From: Trichostrongylus colubriformis
Taxonomy: Eukaryota; Nematoda; Chromadorea; Rhabditida; Trichostrongylidae
Assembly: GCA_963978905.1 (NCBI GenBank)
Contig: OZ022261.1
Span: forward strand, 32,361,686 to 32,425,685
Direction of reading: 5' to 3'
DNA length: 64,000 bases
Positions 37,094 to 48,968 of the stretch are shown here, piece after piece. A model generated the notes under the pieces. It ran no database searches, was not told where the DNA came from, and saw nothing but the letters and a program-made list of their open reading frames with translations. The position numbers and the translations under genes are program-made. The first letter of the stretch is position 1. Each line of letters starts with the position of its first letter.

Positions 37094-38094
37094 ACCATAA
37101 GGCGTCTCTAGCTCGCACCGATCGCGTCGCTCGCCACGCGCTAAGCGCTGCTACGCGAGCTTTCTATCCCAATGACCCACACCTATCAGAAGCTACTCAA
37201 AGATAGCAATGTGAAAATTGGAGTGGAAAGCCTCTCAGTTCAAGGGTCAATCCTTATGAAGGTAGGTGTAACGTGGAAAAGATGTTTCTCCTGCTTCGTA
37301 TCGCATTCAGGTCGAGAGAACGATATTTTTCCTTGTCTGATGTACTCAAAGCATCGTTAACGGCAATAATTGCAGCTTTAGCTGAATGTTACACTCTTAT
37401 CTTTACGGATCTGCCGACGGCGTACGCAAACAAAACCACCATCTTGGGAACCACATCTTGAAAAGAGCTCCGCCTCATAATATAGCGTTAGGGAATGGCA
37501 AGGTTGATTTGAGGAAGTGTTGTAATGAAGTTCGAAGTCTGTGAAAAAACCATGAATCCAACATAACCAACCACCAAATTCCCGTTTCGTAAGTCGAATG
37601 GACATGCTGACTCAATGGTAAGCTTGTAATTCACCCGTTTTTGCAAAAATACGCTGATGTAACTTTATATAAATTTTGGTAGGTGTTATTGATAAGTGTA
37701 GTGAATATTAAATTACGAAGGTTGGCGTAGTGTCTTTGTAGAAACAGGCTCAGCACAGCAGAAGCTGGAAGAAAGGAGTATATGTGGTATAAAAAAACTG
37801 TTGTCACACTCATCTGTGGAATGCATTTCATTGGACACTGCTTTTTATCAAGTGTAAAGGCTGATTCTGAATAAATATAAAAGGCGGTGAGAACTTTTCT
37901 GAAACGAATAATGTGGCTTTTGAGTTTATATTTTTGCGCGATTTTTTTACGCCCTTGTTAAAGGCAAACCTCGCTGAGTAATGGTTGCACCCTTTTTTTT
38001 GCAGGGTTGTACTTATGTCAGAATTTCGCACCGCGGAGTGTCGCAAGCGAAGCAATGCGGACCAGCCAAAGGCGCCATGTTGTTGGGTTCCGAA

Positions 38095-38250
38095 GCGATT
38101 ACAAGTCAAATGCGTATCGCGCCCCTTGCATTTCCGTGTAATCATTCTAAGACTCAACTACCGCGACGCGCGTAGCTCGCACACACTGCGTCGCACACCG
38201 TTGTCGTTGTGCGAAATGCTGACATAAGGGTGCACACTCCTTTTAACGCC
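38095..38250. repeat. family C dispersed repeat
   Basis: Core CGCGTAGCTCGCACACACTG, then CGTCGCACACCG, followed by a degraded right end. Next to it (about 38245-38330) is a separate repeat word, gatgcgccatcacggcgcta, that recurs inverted near 60510-60545 and weakly near 39810. Confidence 0.65.
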
Positions 38251-39019
38251 GCCATGATGCGCCATCACGGCGCTACACCTACCCGGCCCCACTCCCTTTT
38301 AGCCGAGGTCAAGCGTGGCGTTGAGGAAATTTTCAAAAAAAAGACTCCCCTTCTTTAGGTCCCGCTATTTCTGTATTTTCTACCCAGCCAATGCGATTCG
38401 TCGAAATTATGAGCCTACGGTCAAAAAAAAAAACAACACTAAGGCCAATCTCCTGACAAAATAAAATGAATGAGAACCTAACGAATTCAGTGTTTATACT
38501 CCGCAATGAAAGCGTTGCCGACCATTGGTAATGTGCACTTCTTCTGATGACAAAGGGAAGGCTAAAAGTCATGCAAGTTGTTCTTCCCAGCAGTAACTTT
38601 GTGCATTTTTGAGTACCTGTAGCTTCACTAAAACTCAGTTTTTCAAAGTACTGTAAACTGTTTTCTTAATAACCTCCTTAGGTGGATTTATTGGCCTCTG
38701 GTTTTCCTAATGGCTGCGTAGTTTTCTATATGAAAATCCAGTCGAGGAAAACTTTGCAAATTTTTTGAACTCAACTGTATGAGAGAGGATTTCTGGTGCG
38801 GAATCAGCGAGGTTGCCGCTTTTCAATGACACTCGGACTGATATCTCTGGAATGGAAGATTCTGAGGGTAACCAGTCGGAGAAAATTTTTTTCATCCAAG
38901 CGGCCCGATCTCAATGAGCATTTTTGGAAAAATGCTTCATTGTGTCCGAAATGCCTCCAGTTGACATCATTTGCTCTTAAAGATCCAATGGGATGGCGAC
39001 TAGCGTTGGCCGACCTCGC

Positions 39020-39370
39020 TGCGGGATGCGCCATGCATGAGGATTTCATCCACTTTGTTGGTAATACAAACACTTATCCGGTCCGTATAGTGGCTCGCCG
39101 GTACCAGTTTACGTTTTCGTAATCGTATTAAGATATGAAAGAAGCCCATATCAGTTGGTTTTTCGTTTTCATCCCACAGTTTCTGAAGTATTCATCTAAG
39201 CTGGTACCCGTGGATGGATACCGCTTCCCATGGTTAACCGCTGAATTTCGGAGGTCCCTCTTTACGTAGTCTCGGTGCCATCACACCACCAAAAAGGCAG
39301 TTGGCGCTGGCCGGCTTCTGTGGATCGCGCCATGCATGAGGTTTCCATCGACAATCCATCAAGTTGAAGG
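39020..39370. repeat. two diverged copies of a cgccatgcatgagg repeat
   Basis: GGCCGACCTCGCTGCGGGAT with GCGCCATGCATGAGG near 38995-39060, and GGCCGGCTTCTGTGGATC with GCGCCATGCATGAGG near 39297-39360. The ORFs over these stretches are therefore probably not genes. Confidence 0.6.
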
Positions 39371-39987
39371 TTAAACTATTCCCGTGGTTGTTTGGAATTG
39401 TGCACTGTGAACAAGGTATCAAGAATCGACCTTGCGTTACAGTGTAGGTCACGCTTGGTTGCAGAAGCTTAACACTTTGTTCACAGTCCACACTTTTAAG
39501 AGGATCAGCGGGCCAGCCTAGCCTACTCCATCTATCGTTTGCTTTCGGGTTCCAAATGAAGTTTGAATTATAAATCAGCTTGGATTTGAACCCAGTTTGT
39601 CGGTTCCATCACATCTCCCCTTTACACTTTGAACCCTTATCCTGAGGAAATCCGTTGATCACTGCCTACCTCACCGATTACGACCTCCGCCCTTCTAGCG
39701 GATCAAGTGAGACCCCCCCCCCCCCCACGATGAGGCTTGACCCTGCTTCCGACTCAACTGACCACTAAAAGGTTCAGGTGAGCGTGGTCGGAGAGGATTC
39801 AGGCAAGTGTAGCGTCATGATGGCGGATCGTGGCGACACAAAAGGGGTGCAGCCTGGACTGTAGGACTATACCCAAGGGTCTTGTCCCAAGAAGGTGAGT
39901 CAACTACTTTGATTACGCGTGAGGATATATGCGAAGGCTGCTAGGAATAAATGCGTCCGGAACATGAAGTGTTAGAGAAAAAGGGAA

Positions 39988-40077
39988 ACCGAAACGAAGT
40001 GGCTCGAATTCACTAAAACAGGACCCATACAAACCGAAACGAAGTGGCTCGAAACCCCTGAAATAGGACTCATACTC
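39988..40077. repeat. tandem duplication, two 45-bp units
   Basis: ACCGAAACGAAGTGGCTCGA starts at 39988 and again at 40033, with diverging 3' halves (aggacccatac and aggactcatac). Confidence 0.88.
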
Positions 40078-40568
40078 TCACAGCTGATTATCTTCTGGAC
40101 GAGTCTTGCTGCGCATCGTATCACAGAACGTCTGAACTCTAGTTATTTGTACGATATGGGTGTTATACGCATTTAGATAACGATCATGGAGGAGTGTGAG
40201 CCAGGATGCTCGAAACCAGTCACAGGGTCACGCAAAGTAGGTCACCACGAGGGTCAAGTGGCTTGCTCCTTCCTTTGTGAATTGGCCGCGCGTGGAGGTG
40301 GTCGGTGCAAGCCGTGGAAGCTGACTCAATTTGAGTGTATTGGTCCGCCTCCTTGTGGGTTAGAGTTCCTCTGAAAGGTTGACTCAAGAAGATTACCCAC
40401 CCAGGTGGTTTTGCCGTCTTGAATCAAATTTTATCATTAAAATAATCTGATTTGGTTGAGAACGGTGCTAGATCACACAACTGCCAGGTTCTGATATAAT
40501 CATAAATCAAAAATTTGACTATTATTACAACATAAGTATCTCTAATCTCTGGTTGGATCATAAACTTA

Positions 40569-41076
40569 CAGTAGCGCTCAAAAGTCTTCGGCCAAAACTC
40601 TTTTGTCATAACTTTTTTTCTACTTGACCAAATTTGACAAAATTTTAATATGTGATGCCTGAACCTATTGCCAACATTTCCTTCTACTTGAGTGCCGCTT
40701 GACACTTTTCATGGTTTTTTACAAGAAATCACTACAAGACCACCCAAAAAAAAGTAAAAGGCCTGGTCAAGGGAAACGGCTTTCTTTACAAAAACAAAAC
40801 GAGCAAGCCTCAGAGAACATTAATATATTGTAGAAAGACCGCGACTTTTGATGACAGCGGCACAGCAGGACGGCATAGCGATGGCACTCCAAAAACAAAA
40901 AATTTCATATAACCGCGTAACCTATACCGTTGAGCGCCAAAATAGTATATTAAGTATGCAGTGTGTCCAAGTACAACATAGTAAAATTTCTCTTAGATCG
41001 GTGCAGTTGCAAAAAAGTTACAAGTGAAAAACCCCAAGTGAAAGACCATTTCGCCGAAGACTTTTGAGCGCTACTG
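40569..41076. mobile_element. Tc1-like non-autonomous element, copy 1
   Basis: Termini CAGTAGCGCTCAAAAGT-TTCGGCC and their inverse, with TA on both sides (40567-40568, 41077-41078); 508 bp. The interior shares blocks such as ttacaaaaacaaaacgagca and gacttttgatgacagcggca with 43742-44278 in the opposite orientation. No recognisable transposase; the short ORF in the middle may be a decayed remnant. Confidence 0.9.
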
Positions 41077-41078
41077 TA

Positions 41079-43566
41079 TGTATTATCATAAAAGCGTGAC
41101 GGTTTTCCTATTATCAACTGTTATCACATGCTATTATAAACCATCCAGCTATGGTTCCATTCAGCAACAGTTTGCTCTGAATCAGCACATTGTCTTTGAG
41201 GCATTCATTAACACCTATTGATGACGCACGTATTCAAGCTTGTGACCTACCAAATGTTTACGTCCAGATAATTCGAAGTCTATCAATTCCTGCATTTTTC
41301 AGCGTAACATGAAACATATCAAATCCTTTAATCGGCTTAACATCATAACTAGACATAAATACACATAGCAACCAAGTGGAATCACTATCGCATTACAAAA
41401 TCATAAACGCGTATTAATGTTAAACAGCGTCAATTCAACAACGTTCGAAACAATCCGAATCAAGAAAAAACGACTAGCGACAGGCAGCGGATGACAACAA
41501 TTTTTATACAGACGTAGGAAAACATCACGTAGAATACCGCATCCAATTCATCTCATCTTAAGAGCTGAACTCAAAGTAGATCACAACGCACTGCACGTAA
41601 ATGGCCTAGGGGAATGATTCTCAAAAGTGATTTTGACTATGCGATAATATAGCAACCATTAATAGGAGAATAAATTATGTAGCTGCAGGAGAGTGCAATA
41701 TTTAAAATCTGGAATTACAGCCTGTCACAGGTTTCAAAATGAGGGAACGTACGGGAGCTGCCTGTGAATGGTTCTCACAGCAGTCCCATCAATAATAGCA
41801 TATGCGCAGCACGCCCTTCTTGAGTGTTGCTACGGGATAACGGCTACATTCTTTCCGATCACGTAACCGCGTTTGGACCATGTTATGACGGTACAAACGG
41901 CAAGTATGGTGAAAGAATTGTAGGATTACGTGGTAAAGTAGAATGTAAAAACAATTACGTTTTTTAGGTGGAAGAGAATGTCTTCTGGGTGGTTTCTGAT
42001 GAAGGCGTCGTTTCGCCGTTTGACTGAGGTGAATGAGCAAAACGGCGGCTGTGTAACCAGTTGTTGTAGACGCGATGCCTAGCGTCCTCCTTCAGATGTA
42101 GACAGATTTGTTCCCTGAAAAACATCATTTCTTAATCAGCATACGGAACTCCTATCGTGCTTGCAATCAGGGCTTGCAGTGATGACGGTCACTGCCCTTC
42201 GGTACCGTCTATTGCACTCCCCCGGGTGTGTGCAGATATGACAGCGAATCACGGGGCCGCCCGCGGCGAGCGGCGCGGCGGGTGCGAGTTCAGTGGCAAG
42301 GTAAGGCAGCCTTCAAGCGAGGCAGTGTGGCATGAGTGGAAGCGCAGACGTGACGCAGCCACGCTCGGCCGGCTCCCAAGGGCAATCGATACGGCGAGTC
42401 GTACTGGTGGCGCCGCGAGTGAAACGCCGCGAAGCGATTCGGTGTCATATCTGCACACACCCCACTCCCCCCCCCCTATCCTCGTAGAAGTAGTTATAAT
42501 CTGATGTGCACTCTTTATTTCTGGTTATCGGAAACATGCTGTCTTTTGATTTTAATTGTTTGCAGATTTGCGATGATGAGTCATAATCATGACCACTTTC
42601 AAACACAATCTTTCGGAGCATAAGTTTGAGTAATAATCGAAAAGTAGTATAGACCCGAACGGTTTCGAAAAGTAGGATTTCTAATAGTTTCAAAAGTTTA
42701 CCTAGACGGCGAAGCTCGAGGAGTGTGAGGCTCAGCTGCTTTACGTTTCAACCATTCACGAAACGCCGCTTCAGCCATTTCCTTCTTTTCTTCATCCTCC
42801 TCTGATGGCTTTCGACGTGTTGTTACACTCTGAAAAATTGAATGATGAGAATCTTTTATCCCGATGCCGCAGCGTTGCCAATCATGCTGCCTCGCATCCG
42901 GTGGGCGAGTTGCTGCGAGGGCAGGACAACGTTCGTGATTCGCTGTCCTGGCCTTTGGTCCTCTCGCGTCTAACCCCACCGGCTAGTGTTGCAGGTGGAG
43001 CGGAAAGGTTCTCGGTTTTTTATCTCTCAGGTTTTTGAACTTTCTTCGTTCTTTCTCTACTACCACACTACTGATCACCTCAGCCTTCATATTTAACAAT
43101 AATTCCATAATCTGCCGAAATTACCCGTAACGGTGTTTTCTAGTCTGCTACTCAGCATTGAAATAATGGAATTAATTTCTGGAGGCGTTCATTTTGGTGT
43201 GCAAATACTGTATCTCAATCGATTGCGATAGAGATAGAGGCAAGAATGGAGAGTCGATTGATGCCTGTTTCACATATTTAATCACTGGAATCGTTGGGAC
43301 ACAAACGTGTATTCCTTCTAATGAAGTTGCTATGAAAATTGTAGTAGTTGTTTCAATCCATTCATGGCGTACGTGCGTAGTTGAACGAAAAGAGTTTCTT
43401 CCACAGAAAATGCCATGGAACAAAGTACAAGCGGAACTCCGCGCATTTTCTGAATCGGTTCAAATGTCACGCTACTAATAAGAATGAAGCATTGCCGATA
43501 GTCATTCCCTTTTTGTATTGCGCGCACTCCACTTTCAGAATGGCCAGGCCGGCCTCGCCGGCCCTA
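41079..43566. other. no gene recognised
   Basis: Contains a family C fragment (42340-42475), a 10-C run (42467-42476) and a family B fragment (42860-43145). The rest is featureless AT-rich sequence. Confidence 0.55.
42860..43145. repeat. family B dispersed repeat, 3' part
   Basis: Retains gatgccgcagcgttgc, gagggcaggacaacgttcg, tctcggttttttatctctc and ctgccgaaattacccgtaac. The 5' part is missing. Confidence 0.7.
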
Positions 43567-44037
43567 TAAGGTGCGGCAGACAGACGTGAAACAAACAAAC
43601 ACACTAAAATTTCGATTTATACATATAAGATACGCACAGGATGGTCAGTGGCATTCAACTCGATGCTTTTCTTATAGCCAGCACCAATGCTTGCGGGACT
43701 AGCCGACGGACGATTTAGTGCTTATCTTCTCATCAGGCTCACAGTAGCGCTCAAAGTATTCGGCCAAATGGTTGTTCACTTGGGTTCTTCACTTGTAACT
43801 TTTTTGCGACTACACCGATCTAGGAGAAATTTTAGTATGTTGTACTTGAAGACACTAGTACATACTAAATATACTATTAGGGCGCTCAACGGTGTAAGTT
43901 ACGTGATTGAATGCAATTTTTTGTTTTTGGAGTGCCATCGCTATGCCGTCCCGCTGTGACCATCCTGTGCGTATCTTATATGTATAAATCGAAATTTTAG
44001 TGTGTTTGTTTGTTTCACGTCTGTCTGCCGCACCTTA
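43567..44037. repeat. 80-bp inverted repeat straddling the edge of a Tc1-like element
   Basis: Arms 43567-43646 and 43958-44037 are near-identical inverse copies (taaggtgcggcagacagacg ... gcacaggatggtc). The right arm is inside the Tc1-like element and the left arm outside it. Confidence 0.88.
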
Positions 44038-44278
44038 CGCTGCCGCTGTCATCAAAAGTCGTGGCCTCTCTACAAAATATTGATGTCCTCTGAGGCTTGC
44101 TCGTTTTGTTTTTGTAAAGAAAGCCATTCTTCTTGACCAAGCCTTTTTCTTTTTTTTCGGTGATGTTGTAGTAAATTCTTGTAAAAAAGCCTTGAAAAGA
44201 GTCAAGCGGCACTCAAGTACCAAATTTGATGGAGGAGAAAAAAAGTAGGGTTTGGCCGAATACTTTTGAGCGCTACTG
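43742..44278. mobile_element. Tc1-like non-autonomous element, copy 2, with insertion
   Basis: Same termini as 40569-41076 but inverted in orientation; 537 bp. TA flanks the right end (44279-44280); the left flank is CA. An 80-bp sequence (43958-44037) interrupts the element relative to copy 1, and the same 80 bp lies inverted just outside at 43567-43646. Confidence 0.88.
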
Positions 44279-44280
44279 TA

Positions 44281-45773
44281 TATCTATCCACCAATCGTGG
44301 AGGAATAAGGTCTCTGTCGACGTCAGGCAGGATTCGATCCCTGGGCCATGCTAGTGGAAACGCCGTCACTTGTCACTGCATCACCTCCGTCTCGTCGGTA
44401 AAAATGCGTAATGGCGAACAATTCCACCTTTATGACACTAATTGGATTAATGGTGGTTGTTCAGGTACTCAAGCCAAGTTTGTTTTCATGTCTGCGCCAC
44501 AATGAAGTTCCCAGATTCCGCAACAGGCATTCGCAAAAAAATCCAATTATTTTTTAGCTTGTACCTTACCTAACTGCGATACAGCAAAGGTTTGGGTTTG
44601 ACATGAATTTCTAGAGCAAAGTTGGGAATCACAGCTGAAGCCACCTTATCCTCATTTCTGAAATGGAGCTACTACCGTGCACACCTCGAGGTAACCTACA
44701 TAGGGTCTGATGTATCCCTCAGAACACTTCTGTGGAAAATAAAGCGGAGCTATTGCTAATAATCAAAAACCAGAACTATCTGTAAAAAGAAAGAATTGGA
44801 AATGGACATCCCGCTAGGAAGCTCAAGTATATGTATGGCAAACAATTGAATTCGGTAGGATCAGTAAGAACTACATTTTCAAATGGATAATACCACACCT
44901 AACGCTGGTTACATACGTTACCCCCCGATCCCTTTTAGATCCCTTACGCAATATATCTTGTTCGCCACTCTTTTCTCCTATTCAGTATTTCCTGGAACTG
45001 AGTAGTCCTCGGCTTCCCCGGCCCTGCCTGTACACAAACCCTGCACGGAAACGTTCATCATTCGCAATGTTCCACTATGGAGCTGTACTGTTTGGAAGTA
45101 TTTCCCAATAAGTCAGTGATGACGTGCGTTATTGGAATGTAAAACACGTTAAATATTTGCAGAAGACCAGTATCAAAGTAAATATTACAGCCCTACAGTC
45201 TGAGCGAATAGGGACTTTTTATTGGTAGAATTTGAAAATATTGTTCCTCATCAGCGCAATCGCTATAGTGTTTATGAGGGAACGCAGCACATATTCTAGC
45301 ACAGCAATATCATCCAACTGTGCAAACATGCTCGGTTTTTTTCCAATTATCGATTGAACGAACATAGCTTCTGCCTGTCTGAAGAGTCATATCGCATTAG
45401 AACAACTTGGACGTATAAGAATTGCAAAAGAATTGGATGAATTTGAATGAAATTCTGCATGAAGGCCTCTAAGTATTCTAACGTGGTTCGCTTTAAACGC
45501 TTAGTAGCATCAGAAGGGTTTAAAAGGTATTGGTACATGTTCCGTGAAGCGTCCAGTTTGGACCAAGGCCTTTAGAGGGGCACCTCGCGATAAACTGTGA
45601 GCGTATGGCGCTCACTAATGAAGTGAAGAAGCTGATTTACGGAGCAAAGAGAAAAAAAGAAGAAAATCTTTAAAAAACATTGATAAGGAGACTATTCGAC
45701 TAAGGCCCCCGTACGAGAGCCGTGGCCTGAAAATGGGCGTTTCAAGACACCCTTATTTGGAAAATGTCTCTCA
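44281..45773. other. no gene recognised
   Basis: No supported exon or repeat. The word ggattcgatccctg near 44333 resembles a tRNA B box but no cloverleaf forms. Confidence 0.55.
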
Positions 45774-46061
45774 TACAGTGTGTCCCAAAAGTATAGGTCC
45801 ACCCTATTTTTCATCCATATCTCCAGAATGAACCAGCGATTCTTTTCCAAATTTTTATCTGTGGTACCTGATCACTGTAGCTATCAAACGCTTCAGTAAA
45901 ATTGAAGACATAAAATTGCGAAATTTTATTTGCTTTCTTTTCAAAAATAAGGGTGTCCCAAAAGTATAGGTCCACCCAGCCTTTCCGCCTTGCTTCCATC
46001 GAAAGGTAAGTTGTGAAGTAGATATGTTGACACATCCTTGTGAGATTTACTCTACAGTGCC

Positions 46062-46785
46062 ATGCCACGCGGTACGCATTTATCCGAGTACGAAAAAGGA
46101 CAATTTCTGGCCAACAATGATGTGGGACTCAGCAATCGCAAAATTTCTGAGAAGATGGGTCTATCCCACAACTTTACCAGCAGCTTCTGTCGCACCATGG
46201 ACCTGTACGGAACGAAAAAGAGAAGTGGAAGGCCGCAGAAGCTTCCTGAGAGGCAGAAGCGTCGGTTCCTCAACGCTGCGTCCAATTCCAGAAAGGGTGT
46301 TTGTCGGCTGTGCAGGAACTGGCACCTACTGTATCGAAAAGCACTGTGCACCGTCTGCTCAAGTCATCTTCTCACATCGAGCGAAGACGGTTTTCGTCCA
46401 CGCCATACCTCACGAGGGCGCACGAAGAGGCTCGAATCCATTTTGCCAAGTAAAATGTCAGCTGGACGCATCAATTGGATGAGATAGTCTGCAGGGTTAC
46501 ATTATTGACATAGTAGTCCGCACAGCATTAGTAATAGTGTTGCAGGTGATCTTTTCTGATAAGAAGAAATTCACTTTGGACGGACCGGACGCCTTAGCTA
46601 GTTACTGGAGGAATTTGGGGAAGGAGCCGCGCTTCTTCTCGATTCGCGGACTTGCTGGTGGTAGTTTATGGTATGGGCCGCCTTTTCTCGCTTTGGTAAG
46701 AGCAGGATACTATTCATCACGCATCGTATGGATTCCGGGGCTTATAAGGACGTTCTAGAAAGTAATTTACTACCATATAAACAGC
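46062..46785 (+). pseudogene. Tc3-like transposase, truncated and frameshifted
   Basis: Starts MPRGTHLSEYEKGQFLANND and continues through a paired DNA-binding region (KKRSGRPQKLPERQKRRFLN). A frameshift near 46313 moves the match to a frame with TVSKSTVHRLL. After a disrupted stretch with stops near 46480-46540 comes VIFSDKKKFTLDGPDALASY and the first catalytic Asp, then frame changes to VWAAFSRFGKSRILFI. The coding region ends at 46800, where the inverted arm begins, so the second Asp and the Glu of the catalytic triad are absent. A full Tc3 transposase is about 330 residues. Confidence 0.88.
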
Positions 46786-46806
46786 GGCACATACATACAT
46801 TAGGTG

Positions 46807-47067
46807 TCAGTTCCCTGCACAGCCGACAAACACCCTTTCTGGAATCGGGCGCAGCGTTGAGGATCCGACGCTTCTGCCTCTCAGGAGGCTTCTGCGGCCT
46901 TCCACTTCTCTTTTTCGTTCCGTACAGGTCCATGGTGCGACAGAAGCTGCTGGTAAAGTTGTGGGATAGACCCTCTTCTCAGAAATTTTGCGATTGCTGA
47001 GTCCCACATCATTGTTGGCCAGAAATTGTCCTTTTTCGTACTCGGATAAATGCGTACCGCGTGGCAT
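46807..47067 (-). pseudogene. duplicate N-terminal transposase fragment in the inverted arm
   Basis: Mirror copy of the first part of the transposase, reading MPRGTHLSEYEKGQFLANND on the minus strand. One of the differences from the left arm is a short deletion after NRKISEK that shifts the frame. Confidence 0.88.
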
Positions 47068-47929
47068 GGCACTGTAGAGTAAATCTCAGAAGGATGTGTC
47101 AACATATCTACTTCACAACTTACCTTTCGATGGAAGCAAGGCGGAAAGGCTGAGTGGACCTATACTTTTGGGACACCCTTATTTTTGAAAAAAAAGCAAA
47201 TAAAATTTTGCAATTTCATGATTTCAATTTTACTGAAGCGTTTGATCGCTGCAGTGATCAGGTACCACAGATAAAAATTTGGAACGTAATCGCTGGTTCA
47301 TTCTGGAGTTTTGGATGAAAAATAGGGTGGACCTATACTTTTGGGACACACTGTATTTCAACGATATCACCTGTTTAGCACTACTACCCTAGCCTTCAGT
47401 AAGTATTTCCCAGTTGCTCATCTTATTGCGACCGTTCGCAGACCTCTCATCACGTGGTGTTGCCACTTTTCTATAAACCACGTCGTGAAGGGCGTGGTAA
47501 GTTTCATAGTCTCGGTTCAAGGGGGCTAGTGTCGTGATCAAGGGGGCTAGTGCCGTGATGACCACTGCCACGCCGCAATAAGGGTGTCGACCATATACCT
47601 AGTTATAGAAAGATCTATCTGCTTACAAAAAGGAATAGACAATTCCAGTTATGGCGAGAGTACCTTTAAGGTATGCCGCGCACTCGAATAGCGATCAGAT
47701 TCGTTATGTAAAATTGCGGGTTCAGTTGACCTTTTCTCCTATATGCATAACTTCAAAGACCCTACAGGGATTGATCTGAGTATGACGGGTGGGAAAACTG
47801 TTCATTATAAAAAGAAGACGGTATAAGGCATAAACAGTGTTGGAGGTAGCGTTTTATGTTTCTTAACATGATTCCGCGGCGGTGCCCTTGATCACAATTC
47901 ACCCCCAAGCCGGTGTGAGGCATTATGAC

Positions 47930-48147
47930 AGGAAATTGGCGTAGCCGCGTCTGGCGCGAGACGTGATGTTGCGAGCTATGAGCGCCATATTGCTTGAGTT
48001 CCGACGAGATTAAACCTATAGATTGAGGCTTAGAGCACCGTCATCGCTTCAGGACCCGTCCCATACGGCGTGCATAGCTCGCGCCATCGCGTCGCATATC
48101 GAACGCCGCAAAGCGGATTTTCTGTCCTAATGGCATACATCCCAAGC
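47930..48147. repeat. palindromic dispersed repeat (family C)
   Basis: Second well preserved palindromic copy: gcgagctatgagcgccatat in the left arm and catagctcgcgccatcgcgt in the right arm, with the gcaccgtcatcgcttcagga word between. Ends in TTTTCTGTCCTAATGGCA. Confidence 0.78.
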
Positions 48148-48783
48148 CGTGGCCATGATCAACTGGAGGCGGGTCGTGACTAGTGAAAGAATAGTTCCAC
48201 CCTCACATTTTTGGCTGTTCAATCCCGTGTACTCAGGCGCATACTACTTAACATATCTATTCGACAAGATATCAAATTGAGCCCCATGGTGCTTATAGTT
48301 CAAAGTGAAGGGTCGGATCAGCCCATAGAGGATTGAGCCCCTGCGTGTGAAATCGATACGCGATATGTCATATAATCTACGGACATGTGCGCATTCATAA
48401 GCTGCATAAAACATATGAACAACTATACGCATTTTCGTTTTTTCTCAAAATCGAAAAAAAATTTCCTTCATCAGAAAGAAGTGCTGCGTAACTAAACTCA
48501 CGACTAATAAATATTTTCCAGCAATCGTCATCCCGCATAGCTTTTAGTATGTACGGAGAGGTATTGTGAATGTAGAATGCCCAAAGACAGGATTAGTAAT
48601 TATTGATTGGAGTCAGAGACGCAAAATTCCACGATGACTTTGACTCTGATTCATTGCTTTTCCACATCCAGGTTAGAGCATTTTGTCTCATTATTATAAG
48701 AATATTATTTCGAAAATATCAGAAGTTATGTGACCTTCCCATTAAATTTTTTTAACTTTTTGTCTTTCTGCAACATTCCACAG

Positions 48784-48968
48784 GATCATATTTCGACGGA
48801 AACGTAAAGCCCCGTGAGATTGTCAGGGAATACCGCCCCAAAAACTCAAAGGAAGATCTGCTAGGGTTCAAGAAGTTCCCAGAAGTTCACACAGAAATGG
48901 TAATTTGTTTAGAAAAGGTTCAGAATGAAGTGTGACAGGACTTTCAGGAGATTTACAGCTTTCCATGA
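48784..48968 (+). CDS. candidate exon pair of an unrecognised plus-strand gene
   Basis: Exon 48784-48899 follows cattccacag and in one frame reads SYFDGNVKPREIVREYRPKN then SKEDLLGFKKFPEVHTEM, ending at GTAATT in phase 0; the other frames carry stops or are less protein-like. A 48-nt intron, typical for a nematode, ends in gactttcag at 48947. The following EIYSFP and stop would finish the protein at 48968. The required upstream exon, ending in phase 1, was not found. No domain recognised. Confidence 0.45.

Larger units (their letters stand above)
28892..40566. other. gene-poor region with dispersed repeats and homopolymers
   Basis: The 5' side of unk starts here, but no start exon was found. 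Holds family C and B repeats (29425-29556, 36470-37180, 38095-38250), several G or C runs of 11-20 bases, and small tandem duplications. The ORFs near 30700-31150 lie in a G-rich low-complexity stretch. No gene recognised. Confidence 0.55.
45776..47353. mobile_element. Tc3-like transposon rearranged into a 553-bp-arm foldback
   Basis: Ends CAGTGTGTCCCAAAAGTATA and its inverse, TA at 45774-45775 and 47354-47355; 1578 bp. Arms 45776-46328 and 46801-47353 are near-identical inverse copies and include the transposase N-terminal coding region. The centre 46329-46800 is single copy and carries the VIFSDKKKFTLDGPD block. Each arm has a second, inner copy of the terminal motif (from 45951, and ending at 47179), the two-site layout seen in Tc3 and Sleeping Beauty type elements. 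Confidence 0.93.

Noticed and set aside
38796..39122. Plus-strand ORF with LKDPMGWRLALADLAAGCAM, phase-compatible with the exon at 48784
   Set aside because: The core matches a diverged repeat at 39297-39360, so the coding look comes from a dispersed repeat.
42157..42504. Plus-strand ORF of 115 codons, Ala/Arg-rich
   Set aside because: Overlaps a family C repeat and a poly-C tract; no protein similarity recognised.
44322..44386. tRNA-like B box (gggatcgaatcctg) on the minus strand
   Set aside because: Acceptor, D and anticodon arms do not pair; at most a tRNA-derived repeat fragment.
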